This document shows, piece by piece, positions 35,729-48,416 of a DNA stretch of 64,000 nt. Source of the stretch: Rhea pennata (lineage: Eukaryota; Chordata; Aves; Rheiformes; Rheidae); the NCBI RefSeq assembly GCF_028389875.1, contig NC_084676.1:1674001-1738000 (forward strand), given 5' to 3'. The stretch's first letter is position 1, and every line of letters begins with the position of its first letter. The translations under genes and the position numbers were made by a program. Under the pieces are notes generated by a model. That model did no database searches. It worked only from the letters and a program-made list of their open reading frames with translations, and was not told the DNA's origin.

Positions 35729-38158
35729 ATGGGAGCGAGGCAGGGAGCGCAGCGGCGGGCAGCAGCCAGGCACGTCGCGCTGCTGGCCGTGCTGCTGCCG
35801 GTGTGCTGCCGGGCGGCGCCGGAGCGGCTGCGCTATGCGGTTCCCGAGGAGACGGGCAGCGGCTCCCTGGTGGGGCCGTTGGCGCGGGACCTGGGGCTGA
35901 GCCCGGCAGACCTGCCGGCGCGGCAGCTGCGCATCAGCTCGGAGAAGCCCTACTTCGCGGTGGGCGCGGAGAACGGGCACCTGTACGTGAGCGAGAGGCT
36001 GGACCGGGAGGAGATGTGCGGCGACTCCGCGTCCTGCTCGGTCAGTTTCGAGGTGGTGCTGCAGAACCCGCTCAACGTTTTCCACGTCGACGTGGCCATC
36101 CAGGACATCAATGACAACTCGCCGGTCTTCAGCAAGGCAGCTCTCGATCTGGAGATTGCGGAATGGACTGTTCCTGGTGCGCGGTTTCCCCTGGAGATGG
36201 CGCAAGATCCGGACGTGGGAAGCAACTCGCTGCTCAGCTACCAGCTCACTGACAGCCCCTCCTTCTCGCTGGCGGTGAAGGAGACTGCAAGTGGCAAGAG
36301 GCAGCCCGAGCTGGTGTTAGAAGCAGCTTTGGATCGTGAGAAGCAGAGCTCCTTCCAGATGGTGCTGACGGCGGTGGACGGCGGGTCTCCGGCGAGGTCG
36401 GGCACGGTGCAGATTCGCATCAACGTGACAGACGCGAATGACAACGCGCCCGTGTTCAGCAAAAGCGCCTACGAGGCGCGAGTGCGGGAGAACGCGCCGG
36501 CGGGGTCGCTGGTGCTGCGGGTGCGAGCCACGGACGCGGATGCGGGCTCCAACGGCCGCGTCTCCTACGCCTTCAGCAACGTGCCCGAGGCTGTCCGCGC
36601 TGTCTTCAGCATAGACAGCGACAGCGGCGACATCCGAAACGAAGGGACCTTGGATTTCGAGGAGAGGAACGAATACAGCTTCGGCGTGGAAGCGAGGGAC
36701 GGGGGCGGGCTCAGCGGTCACTGCCAGGTCCTCGTAGAGGTCACAGACGAGAACGACAACGCGCCCGAGATAACGACGCTGTCGGTGTCGAGCCCGGTGC
36801 CCGAGGACTCCCCGCTCGGCACCGTCGTCGCCCTCGTCAAGGTGCGAGACCGGGACTCTGGCGACAACGGGAAGGTGCGGTGCGAGCTGGAGGGCGAGTC
36901 GCCGTTCGCCATCGTGGCGTCGTCGGGCAGCTCGTACAAGGTGGTGACGGCGAGCGCGCTGGACAGGGAGCGGGCGGCCGAGCACAACGTGACGGTGGTG
37001 GCGAGCGACGGCGGGAGCCCGGCGCTCTGCAGCCGCACGACGCTGGCGCTGGCCGTGTCGGACGTGAACGACAACGCGCCGGTGTTCGAGGAAGCGGCCT
37101 ACAGCGCCTACGTGGCGGAGAACAACGCGGCGGGCGCGGCGGTGCTGCGCGTCCGCGCGCGGGACGCGGACGCGGGCGCCAACGGGCGCGTGAGCTACTG
37201 GCTGGCGGGCGGCAGCGCGGGCGAGGCGGCGGCGGCGCCCTACGTGTCGGTGGAGGCGCGGAGCGGCGCGCTGTACGCGCAGCGCTCCTTCGACTACGAG
37301 CAGTGCCGCGAGTTCGCCGTGGAGGTGAGGGCGCAGGACGGCGGGTCGCCGGCGCGCAGCTCGACGGCGACGGTGCGCGTCTTCGTGCTGGACCTCAACG
37401 ACAACGCGCCGCAGGTGCTGTGGCCGGCGGCGGCGGCGAGCCCCGGCGCGGGCCCGTTCGAGGTGGTGCCGCGGTCGGCCGAGGCGGGCTACCTGGTGGC
37501 CAAGGTGGTGGCGGTGGACGCGGACGCGGGGCGCAACGCGTGGCTGTCGTACGAGCTGCTGCAGGCGACGGAGCCGGCGCTCTTCCGGCTGGGGCTGCAC
37601 AGCGGCGAGGTGCGGACGGCGCGGGCCGTGTCGGAGCGCGACGCGGCCCGGCAGCGCCTCGTGGTGGTGGTGAAGGACCACGGGCAGCCGGCGCTGTCGG
37701 CCACGGCCACGCTGCACGTGGTGCTGGCCGAGAGCTTGCAGGAGGCGCTGCCGGCGCTGAGCGAGCGGGCGGCGGGCGCCGAGTCGCCGGCGGATTTGCA
37801 GTTCTACCTGGTGCTGGCGCTGGCGCTGCTCTGCGCCTTGTTCGTGCTGAGCGTGGCGCTGGCCGTGGCGGCGCGGGTGCGGCGCGCCGGGCCGCCCGCC
37901 GTCCTGCGCTGCCTGGGCGCCGAGCGCTTCGCCGCCGCCGGCCCCGCCTTCCCGGCCGACTTCTGCGAGGGCACCTTGCCCTACTCCTACAACCTGTGCG
38001 TGGCGCCGGGCCGCGCCGTCGCCGAGTGCGCCTTGCTGCCGGCCCCGCTCCCCAGCCGCGCCGTCGACGATCTTCTCAGCGGCGACCCGCCCGCGATGCT
38101 GACGCCCAGCAGCAGCCGTGCCCCGGCAGAGCCGCCGTCGCACCCCGACGCAGTGCAG
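35729..38158 (+). CDS. PCDHGB: Gamma-B-type protocadherin variable exon (gene 5, array copy)
   Basis: 810 codons with the same layout as gene 4: signal peptide, six EC repeats (junctions at 126, 235, 340, 445, 555), membrane helix about 690-715, phase-0 donor after 38158. Its mark is a tight cluster of changes at about 36156-36223 (residues about 143-165, start of EC2), where it reads IAEWTVPGARF against IGELMLPGARF in genes 4, 6 and 7. Such a short patch in an otherwise near-identical gene looks like a conversion tract from a donor not seen here, and it falls in a recognition domain. Residue 14 is Arg and residue 780 is Asp. Confidence 0.94.
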
Positions 38159-41100
38159 GTCTGTAAGCCGACCCCAGCCCTCTTCTCGCACCCTTCCTTA
38201 TCTGCACACCCCCCGCGTCTGCTCGTTTGTAGTTTTCGTAAGCTTTAGCAGCCTGTGCTGCTTCTCCTCGATTGTATTTGCATCTTAACGAGGAAAGGGG
38301 AGCGCCTGTTGAGGCGAATGGATGAACGGACGAATGACTGAGAACAAGCAACACTCCGGTGACGCCTTGCTTTTAGGAGCAGCAAGTGCTCCCGTAGGGT
38401 TCTTCTGCTCACAGTTTGGGAGGTATGCCGAGGGGGAACAGACCAGGGCGTAGATCGCGGATCGATGTCAGAGGCAGCAGAGAAATTAGTAACATGAATG
38501 TCTGTTGCCACACTGAATGACATGGGGATTTGCCTATGAGAGGCGCGGCGCGGCGCGGCGCGGCGCGGCGCGGCGCGGCGCGGCGCGGCGCGGCGCGGCG
38601 CAGGCCCCGCTTCGTTTCCGCACGGGCTCTTCTCGCTCACACTAGTGACTGTGCCGACTGGAGCACGCTTTGCTAAGGCGCAGCTGCTCCAGCGCTTGTT
38701 GGCAGATGGGCTTCGACCACGTGCATCTCTGCGTAATGCTTATTGGCTATATTAAAGATAGAAAGGAAGCTCGTGTAAGGTTAGAAAAATGGCCCTTAAG
38801 CGGTGTGTGTGTGTTGGTGGGGTGGGGGTGAGAATGAAATGTAATTCACAGCAGCCTCTGAGGTGTGTGGGAAAGCAAAAGTGAAAGGCAGTTTGGGGAG
38901 ATAAGAGGGACTGCTAATGGGAGGAATTAACAGTTGCAAAGGCTAAGGCAACGACCAGCGAAAGGATCGAGGAGGTGGAGATGTCCTCTGAAGCGCTTGT
39001 CCCGAGCGTGGAAGCCCCTGGCGGGAGAGCTATCGTCTGCCCCCCGTGCAATGAGGTCTGTAAGCCTGCACATTCCTCTACGTCCGAGTACACCACATGA
39101 AACCTTTTTTGTGCGATGTGGGTTTGGGGGCTGAAGGAATAGCCCCTTGTAACTGAGAGAAGGCAGTGACGTGGTATTTCCCGTAGGCTGGTAGCTGTCA
39201 ATGTTTTCCGAGGTTGCTCGTGTTAGTTTCCATTTATGCCTTTATAGCTCACTTGATCAGCGTAGGCTGCTCAGCTGGTAAGGAAGGGTGGAAGCTTGTG
39301 CTACAGCTCTTACTTCCCGTGCTGATCGACGCGGGTACCGAGGCACCCGACTACGACAGCCTATGCGTTCCTGAAATACCGCGACCGGTATTTCCTCCTG
39401 CGACCCGCGTTTTAGGGAGGATCTTCGTTGCTGGGATGTACTGTCAGTCGTGATTTCGGGAACGAATGCGATGGGTAGCGTTCCGGTACGGGGCTGTCCT
39501 GACCTGCAGGAAGGTAGCTAGCCACTCGTACCAGAGTATCCGAGGAGCTCATGGCGCTCCTTGCTTCTCGCTGTACGCTGAGAGGGGTGAAATGTTTCCT
39601 TTCGGGACTGGGCGCCCAGGGGTGCTTCAGATGAGTGAGGGAGGTTCCCTCTCCTGTTTGAAGCGAAGCCGTGGGAACGTTTTCGTTCCCCGGGTGTGTT
39701 GCAGTCTGCAGCAGCTGCTCCGAGTTCTGCCTCGGGAGGCAGGAGGCTGCTGATCTCTTTGGCTCCCCTTGAGGCACCTCTTATCTCGGCAAGTGCCTGT
39801 AAACGGCCAGCTCTCTGAGCTTTAGCGTGTGCTGCCGCTGTGAGCTCTCCCTCGAGAGGGGAGATGTGAAGACAAACACTCAGACAAAAGGGTGATCGCT
39901 GGAGAGTGCTTGCTTGCGTGGTCCTTTCCAACCTCGGATGGCATAAGCTGCGGAGAGACTGCAAAGGAGAAGAGTCTACGCCTAGAGGGAAATACTGGCC
40001 AGCTGCCAATCCGTTGTAAAGGACGGCAGCCGGACGTGTTTCTTCTGTCCTTGACGTCTGAGGCTGGATCCCCGTTACTCTGGGTCCATGCTCTCTGTTC
40101 CAGAGAGCCGAGTGGCTGCTGGGAGTTGCTAGCATTCGTGTTACAGATGTTCCACGTTCTTTCGGACATGTGCTTTAGGCAGATGAGACTCTCTTTAAGC
40201 AACCTGGCACGACCCAGCGTTTTGCCTTAGGTGCTCATTGTTTGTGTCCTTTTTTTTTTTTTTTGCCCTTTCCCATGCCAAGTAGATCTTTTTTTATAGC
40301 GTGATGATACTTTCCCTCTTCTCTCTTTGCCAAGGGATCCTGTATGGTGGTACTGAGAAGTAGAATGTCACCAAGCATGGTCCTTTTGTCCCTAATGTGA
40401 GCATAGTGTTGTTTAATGAATTTTGCTTGGCGGTCTTACGAATGGTAGGGAATGATAAGACCTCCTCAGGTATTTCATATTGAAGAGTCCTTATTTCACT
40501 TCTTCTGTGCCATGTGGCATCCTGTCCCTTCCTTTAGCAGCTCCCGCTTGTAGTGCAGCTTCTTCTTTCAGTGCTGATTATTTGAAATCTGGGCAAGCAT
40601 TTTGTTAGCTGTAGGACATCCTGTAATCCAAACAATGCTGGAGGAAGGGGTGAGAAAGTCTGCATTTCTCTTAATGTGTTGCTTCTGAATGACTTTGCTG
40701 ACCACAAAAGCCTGCTCGCATAGCAACTTTCTTGGTTGTCTTATTGCAGGTTCCTGTTACCCGCAGGGTGGTACTGGTCCATTTGCTTTACTGTTCATCT
40801 TGTAGACAGTGGTGACGTTAGAAGAAGAGGTAAATTAAAGCTGAGGGTATGGCTGTACTTGGGCCTAAGGTCCCTGAACTTTGTCGTGTGCTGTGCTGAT
40901 ACTAATTATAACACAAGTATTTAAGCAGAGTGAGATTCCATGTAAAGATATGCTCGCTAGGTAAGTGACCCCTTTGTGTGTCTTACTCTGTCTACAGCAG
41001 AGTGTGAGCATTTGTTGGTGAGGAAGAACTCAGTGATGGGGAAGAGTGTGTTCACAGGGAACCTTTCTGTCCCTTCCTGGCAGAACGGTGTGAAGGTTTG

Positions 41101-44100
41101 TTCCCAGAGAGTAGGAGGTTTCTTTGCTGATGATGGCAGAGGTTTATGACATTGTGCACGCCAGGGCACCGGTGTCTCTGTTGCAGCCAACTCTGGCCTT
41201 GGCTAAGGAGGAATACAGGGGACTGGGTTGATTTGACTCTGTTCCTAGGTGCTGAGGACCAGCATCATCTGGGGAAGGTGCTTGGAAAAGGAGTGAAGCT
41301 TGTGGTGTGTTCCGAGCCTGACCATCGCTCTTGCCTCGGTGGTGGGGAAACAAGGCAAGAAGAGTCTTTGTGGGGGCAATGCATTCCCTGGTTGTGCCTA
41401 AGATTCAAAGAGAAGAGCCGTCACCTCAAGGAGTGCGGGAGCTGACTGTAGAGAGAATGTAGACTTCTTGTGGCTCTACAGCATTGTGATAAATCCTCCT
41501 GATATCACTGTATGGAAGAGACATGAAAGGTTGAGGTATGACCTGGAGTCCTTTACCTGTGTTGGGTATCTCTTCCACATGTTCTTGTCTCAGAATGTTC
41601 ATCACCTTAAATGTTAATTGGTGGGTAGTGACAGAAAGGTGACTGTGACATATCAGAATGTAGTGTGTGTTTTCCATTTGGGAAGTACTGCTACCTCCTT
41701 CCTAGGTGTGCCTGTGTATTACTGGTTACCTGCTGGAATGTTCTGCTTTGAGAGAACAGTGAGTTTCAACCTGTAGATGGGGTAAGGGGCTGGAACAGCA
41801 AAATCACTGCTTGCTAAAATTCAAATTGTGAAGTGTATGTGCATATGACACAGGTACCCCTTGACCTAAGCAGGGAATCACCATTGTGCCCTTCCTAAGG
41901 TGCTTTCCTATGTATTGTGAGTGGAGATGAACAACTGTATGTTTACAGAGGGCAGCCTATCCTTAGGCCTGGAAAGTATGGGTGAAGCGTGCAAAAGCAA
42001 GCTGGAGTACGGTTCCCAGTAGGGAGTGGAGCCCGTGATGTCCTTATGAGAGGACAGAATGCCTTCTTAGTTCTTCGGAGAATTGGAGAGCGCTTGTGTC
42101 CAGTCGATATCACTGTCTCAGTGGACCTGAGAGGTCGGAGGCAACGCACTACAGTGAACACTGCGCCAGCCTAGAGACGTGCTCTAAAATCAATCAATAC
42201 ACCTGCTGCTTATGAAAGATGCATGTTTCAGTTTTGGTTTCTTCAAGCCTTTATCAGGTGGGAGTTGAGTGACGGCTCTACCAGTTCCTGGAGATTGCAT
42301 CTCTCCCGTTCTCTTCAGGCCTCCAACGGACACTGTCGGAAGAGCTTTTGTGGTTTCTTGGGTTTGATTTTTTGATGGCAGGTCCCGTGTCACTGAAGGC
42401 TTCTGAACACTTGCCTCTCTGTGGGAATGTGGTCACACTGGCATCCTCTACATGCGTCCAGCTTTAGCGTGTTGATGTGACCCACAATGTGTGGATGCAC
42501 TAGGTACTCAGGAACCCGAGAGCAGTGGAAGGTTGCTTGTTTATTATGAGGTCTGGGTCAAAGGTGGGCATAGTGAGCACTCACGCAGGTACTGAGACCG
42601 GGAGCACTTAGGCCACATTTATAGTGCATAACGTCTTGTGATACCTCTCATGATCTTCAGCTTACAGTACAGCTTCTTTTGTGACTGGTAGTGACTTGGA
42701 AGAGGTAGCTCACTAGTAGAATACCCTATACCCCAAGTACTGTAAGAGTTCTTCACGGTGGAAGGAATGTGTTGCCCTTCATAATTACGTGAAGAGAGCT
42801 CGCACACTTTGAGTGGTGATGCTACGACGCGGCAGGGACTGCAGTATGCATAGCACGATGTGTCCTGAGAGAAGAAGGTGAGACGTGGATTCCAGGGAAT
42901 ATGAGGGTTTTTGGATGGGGAGAAGTCCCTTCCTGGCAGAACGGTGTGAACCTTTGTTCCCAGAGAGTGGGAGGATTCTTTGCTGATGTAGATTCAGGCT
43001 TTTGATGCAGTGCACGCTAGAGCAGAAGTCTGTTGCAGCTAATTCTGGCCTTGGCTTAGGAGAGATGAAAGTTCAAAAAGAGCTTCTATGAGGCCACGTA
43101 GTTGCTTCATCACATGCACCTTTGTAGCACCGTGTTGAAGGCAGGCTGAAGAATTCTGTTTGTGTAGATGTAGGGGAGGTTGCAGAGTTGTCTGAATTAT
43201 AATTTTAAACGAATACAAGGTGAGTGTGAACACTGGTCGTAGATGTAATATTCCACCCACAGCTGTGGTTTCATCCGGTCTTATTTTCTGTGAAGTGTGG
43301 CTGAGGAAATGTGGCTATGGCCTATGCCGTGAGCATTGTGAGGAGCCTCCTCAGTGGATGTTGCTTACTAGATACCTTTACTATATACCTCCTACAAGCA
43401 ATATAAACTACAATATCAGGGCATGATTCCTTCATTTCAGTGTGCTTCAAATTCCAGCCTTGGTTGTGGTTGTCACCTAAAGCCAGGCCTCAAAGTGTCT
43501 GACCATGGTTTAAAGGAGATGTAAATGCTCTAAATGTATGCGTGGAGGAGCAGTTTCCATAGATATCTTAAACGTTTTCAGCTGAAAACAGGAAGACTCT
43601 GATGAACACGCTTGCTTAGTATGTCACGCAGTGCTCTCGCCTATTGCTTGTGCACGGCCTAAAGTCAGATGTTCTCGATGCTGCAAGTAAAGGGTCGTCA
43701 GGCAGTGCATTGACGGTGAGAGGCTGGGTGTGAAAGTGGGGATAGGTGGGTCAGCGGTGCTTTTGGCTAGGCAATATATTGATTTCATGCCTTGTGCCAC
43801 CGCCCGTGGCAGTTATGCTAGGTCTCTGTTGTCCCATCCTTAAAGGCGGTGACAGTCCTCTGAAGAATGTGTCTTCAGGCAGTAATGTTGTATGTACAAA
43901 GGTGCTGCTTGACTAGAATGCCTCGTAATTCCTGTGTGAAACCTCATTCTTCTACCCGTACGACCTTTTAACACCAGGATGGAGAGTCTCATCACAGTTG
44001 CATGTAGCTTTCCCAGGCCTGAGCCACCTTCAAGCTGAGTTTGCTAGATGTCTTCCTAGGTCACATTTACAGAACGGGCTGTTGCTTTGGAACCTGTCAG

Positions 44101-45707
44101 TGTTGTTTTGCAGCGAACATTTAATTCCGTAGACAAGCTTGCAGCCACCTGAAGACTGAATTCTTCCCCGTGAGGAAGACAAAGCTGAGCAGCTAAACCA
44201 GCATCTCCCATACATGCTGTTCTATCCCCCACGAGACTTAGGCTCCGGCGGAGGCCTGCAATAAGCCTTCTGGCTTCCTAGGCGCAGGAGGAAGCAGGCC
44301 GTATGGTACACAAATCCACGCACAGGGATGAACACTTGTGAAAACAGACCCCTTCCTATCTAGCCCAACATAAGAATTCAGGGCCTGGCTTGCAACTTGA
44401 GGTCTCACTGACCTTCCAGATGCTCTGTGGGTGCCTTTTTAGGCAGAGCTGTGGCAAAACAGCTGTAAATCACACATGTGAAATACATGCCTCCAAGGGG
44501 CCAGTTGGAGGTTTCGGAATCACTAATCCTCAAAAATGATAGCGAGATCTGAGCTACTGCTTTGTGATAAACGAGATCTCTTTACTGCACATGCCTGTCA
44601 CCTCTGATGCCTCTCCTTCAAGCTGGCCACACACTAATGTGGTATAGTCTGGTGCAGAGTGCTTCTAGGAAATACCAGCTACTTCTGGGTTGCTCTGATC
44701 TCTTAGAGGCCTGTGGACACATGGCCTGCCTCTCGGTGTGCCATCCTGCATTGCCCAGGACTGGAACCAGGCCTTCTCAAGTGGCAGAAGGAAGGTCACA
44801 GTTGCAGGCAGAAGTAATTCCAGCTGAATAGGATAGCCTAAGCCTGGATAAGGCCTGGTAACAGGACTTTTGCCTAGAAGCTCCCCAAGGCAACAAGGTC
44901 TCAGGCATAACAGTGTGAAATCATTTTTACAGCAGACCTCAGACTGCAGAGTTTCAGCCAAGCGTACCCTGAGCTTTTTATGGACAGCGCTAAGAATCAG
45001 CATCAGGATGTGCTTAGGGCAAACAATCTACGTTGTAGATTGGCCAGCCTGGTACTGATATAGAAAAAGAGCAAGTTTAATAGGCAGCTCAGTTATGTTA
45101 GTATGCTAACACGTACGATACCTTTAGGGTCCTTTCTTCTCAATCAATATTATTTGCTTATAAAAAGGAAAGAACAAACCTCAGGCACCTACATATAAAA
45201 GTAAGGTGAGACTTAGACAAGCTGGAAAGCGTTTGGAGGCCTGCCATAAAATCACGGACCTGATTCCCAAACTGAGAAGGAGGAATAGCTTGGTCTTCTA
45301 AGATTTCCTACTCCTTCTCCCTTTTGCTTGCAACTAAGCACAGCGCTTTACCAAACTGGTGTGGCTTACCGGAAATAGAAGTGTGAAATATTCAGACGAG
45401 CCCCTTCCCAACCTGGGCATGCGTTTCATCCTCTGCATGAGAAATCTTATTTATCACTCTGTCCTATTTATTTCTTTCTTTGCCTTCATCCCGAGTCAGG
45501 GAATGAGTCACACTCACAGAGACGGAAGAAGGGAAAGAAAAAGAACAAAAAATACTGACATAGGGTTATTGCTTTCAAAGTCTTCTCAAGCTATGAAATC
45601 ATTGTACGGGTCTGTTGCTTTTACTATCCTGTAGTGGATAACTACAGTAGTGAAGAAATACCTCGTTGTGCGAGTGCGAGCCGGCTGCAGTGGCGGCGCG
45701 GGGACTC
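38159..45707. other. Array spacer 3 (no gene recognised)
   Basis: Near-identical to the other array spacers, with the longest GGCGC VNTR (38542-38601). It carries 'gctcgtgttag' near 39220, shared with the last spacer only, and private changes near 41030, 42230 and 44125. Confidence 0.75.
38542..38601. repeat. GGCGC VNTR, spacer 3 (12 units)
   Basis: 60 bp of perfect pentamers, the longest version in the array. Confidence 0.95.
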
Positions 45708-45734
45708 CGGGTGCCGCTGTTGCCCGATGCGAAG
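45708..45734 (+). promoter_or_regulatory. CSE-like promoter element of gamma-B gene 6
   Basis: Same element as before genes 4 and 5, about 255-280 bp before the ATG at 45987. Confidence 0.6.
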
Positions 45735-45758
45735 CGCCGCCGCAGCCGCCGCCGCAGA

Positions 45759-45759
<1 letters not shown>

Positions 45760-45795
<36 letters not shown>
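45760..45795. repeat. GGAGCC hexamer VNTR, gene 6 (6 units)
   Basis: Six perfect hexamers upstream of the start codon, one more than genes 4 and 5. Confidence 0.95.
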
Positions 45796-45796
<1 letters not shown>

Positions 45797-45986
45797 CCGC
45801 AGCCTCCCGCGGGGCGGCTGCTCGCTCGCGCAGTGCCCGCCTCGGAGCCGGAAGAGCGGAGCGGAGCAGAGGCGGACTGGGTCTCGCCGCGCCGGTCGAC
45901 CTGTGAGCCAGCTGCGGGGGATCTGCAGAGCAGGGCGGCGTCGGAGGACGGGAGGCGAGGCGCAGCGAAGGCGGCGAGCGGCGGGG

Positions 45987-48416
45987 ATGGGAGCGAGGCA
46001 GGGAGCGCAGCGGCGGGCAGCAGCCGGGCACGTCGCGCTGCTGGCCGTGCTGCTGCCGGTGTGCTGCCGGGCGGCGCCGGAGCGGCTGCGCTATGCGGTT
46101 CCCGAGGAGACGGGCAGCGGCTCCCTGGTGGGGCCGCTGGCGCGGGACCTGGGGCTGAGCCCGGCAGACCTGCCGGCGCGGCAGCTGCGCATCAGCTCGG
46201 AGAAGCCCTACTTCGCGGTGGGCGCGGAGAACGGGCACCTGTACGTGAGCGAGAGGCTGGACCGGGAGGAGATGTGCGGCGACTCCGCGTCCTGCTCGGT
46301 CAGTTTCGAGGTGGTGCTGCAGAACCCGCTCAACGTTTTCCACGTCGACGTGGCCATCCAGGACATCAATGACAACTCGCCGGTCTTCAGCAAGGCAGCT
46401 CTCGATCTGGAGATCGGGGAATTGATGCTTCCTGGTGCGCGGTTTCCGCTGGAGATGGCGCAAGATCCGGATGTGGGAAGCAACTCGCTGCTCAGCTACC
46501 AGCTCACTGACAGCCCCTCCTTCTCGCTGGCGGTGAAGGAGACTGCAAGTGGCAAGAGGCAGCCCGAGCTGGTGTTAGAAGCAGCTTTGGATCGTGAGAA
46601 GCAGAGCTCCTTCCAGATGGTGCTGACGGCGGTGGACGGCGGGTCTCCGGCGAGGTCGGGCACGGTGCAGATTCGCATCAACGTGACAGACGCGAATGAC
46701 AACGCGCCCGTGTTCAGCAAAAGCGCCTACGAGGCGCGAGTGCGGGAGAACGCGCCGGCGGGGTCGCTGGTGCTGCGGGTGCGAGCCACGGACGCGGATG
46801 CGGGCTCCAACGGCCGCGTCTCCTACGCCTTCAGCAACGTGCCCGAGGCTGTCCGCGCTGTCTTCAGCATAGACAGCGACAGCGGCGACATCCGAAACGA
46901 AGGGACCTTGGATTTCGAGGAGAGGAACGAATACAGCTTCGGCGTGGAAGCGAGGGACGGGGGCGGGCTCAGCGGTCACTGCCAGGTCCTCGTAGAGGTC
47001 ACAGACGAGAACGACAACGCGCCCGAGATAACGCCGCTGTCGGTGTCGAGCCCGGTGCCCGAGGACTCCCCGCTCGGCACCGTCGTCGCCCTCGTCAAGG
47101 TGCGAGACCGGGACTCTGGCGACAACGGGAAGGTGCGGTGCGAGCTGGAGGGCGAGTCGCCGTTCGCCATCGTGGCGTCGTCGGGCAGCTCGTACAAGGT
47201 GGTGACGGCGAGCGCGCTGGACAGGGAGCGGGCGGCCGAGCACAACGTGACGGTGGTGGCGAGCGACGGCGGGAGCCCGGCGCTCTGCAGCCGCACGACG
47301 CTGGCGCTGGCCGTGTCGGACGTGAACGACAACGCGCCGGTGTTCGAGGAAGCGGCCTACAGCGCCTACGTGGCGGAGAACAACGCGGCGGGCGCGGCGG
47401 TGCTGCGCGTCCGCGCGCGGGACGCGGACGCGGGCGCCAACGGGCGCGTGAGCTACTGGCTGGCGGGCGGCAGCGCGGGCGAGGCGGCGGCGGCGCCCTA
47501 CGTGTCGGTGGAGGCGCGGAGCGGCGCGCTGTACGCGCAGCGCTCCTTCGACTACGAGCAGTGCCGCGAGTTCGCCGTGGAGGTGAGGGCGCAGGACGGC
47601 GGGTCGCCGGCGCGCAGCTCGACGGCGACGGTGCGCGTCTTCGTGCTGGACCTCAACGACAACGCGCCGCAGGTGCTGTGGCCGGCGGCGGCGGCGAGCC
47701 CCGGCGCGGGCCCGTTCGAGGTGGTGCCGCGGTCGGCCGAGGCGGGCTACCTGGTGGCCAAGGTGGTGGCGGTGGACGCGGACGCGGGGCGCAACGCGTG
47801 GCTGTCGTACGAGCTGCTGCAGGCGACGGAGCCGGCGCTCTTCCGGCTGGGGCTGCACAGCGGCGAGGTGCGGACGGCGCGGGCCGTGTCGGAGCGCGAC
47901 GCGGCCCGGCAGCGCCTCGTGGTGGTGGTGAAGGACCACGGGCAGCCGGCGCTGTCGGCCACGGCCACGCTGCACGTGGTGCTGGCCGAGAGCTTGCAGG
48001 AGGCGCTGCCGGCGCTGAGCGAGCGGGCGGCGGGCGCCGAGTCGCCGGCGGATTTGCAGTTCTACCTGGTGCTGGCGCTGGCGCTGCTCTGCGCCTTGTT
48101 CGTGCTGAGCGTGGCGCTGGCCGTGGCGGCGCGGGTGCGGCGCGCCGGGCCGCCCGCCGTCCTGCGCTGCCTGGGCGCCGAGCGCTTCGCCGCCGCCGGC
48201 CCCGCCTTCCCGGCCGACTTCTGCGAGGGCACCTTGCCCTACTCCTACAACCTGTGCGTGGCGCCGGGCCGCGCCGTCGCCGAGTGCGCCTTGCTGCCGG
48301 CCCCGCTCCCCAGCCGCGCCGTCGAGGATCTTCTCAGCGGCGACCCGCCCGCGATGCTGACGCCCAGCAGCAGCCGTGCCCCGGCAGAGCCGCCGTCGCA
48401 CCCCGACGCAGTGCAG
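45987..48416 (+). CDS. PCDHGB: Gamma-B-type protocadherin variable exon (gene 6, array copy)
   Basis: 810 codons, same layout and boundaries as gene 4. In the mature protein I see only two differences from gene 4: Ile for Val in the EC2 strand QIRINVTD, and Pro for Thr in EITPLS at the start of EC4. All else, including EC1 and the cytoplasmic piece, reads the same, so the two genes probably encode receptors of the same binding specificity. Phase-0 donor CAG|GTCTGT after 48416. Confidence 0.94.

Larger units (their letters stand above)
26803..37005 (+). repeat. 10.2-kb tandem array, unit 2
   Basis: 10203 bp, from EC4 of gene 4 to EC4 of gene 5, same content as unit 1. Differences from the neighbours are scattered single bases, the two VNTRs and an 18-bp block after the donor that spacer 1 lacks (adds 'gtagttttcgtaagcttt' before the shared TAG). 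Confidence 0.9.
37006..47263 (+). repeat. 10.2-kb tandem array, unit 3
   Basis: 10258 bp, from EC4 of gene 5 to EC4 of gene 6. The extra length comes mostly from the 12-unit GGCGC VNTR and a sixth GGAGCC unit. Confidence 0.9.
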
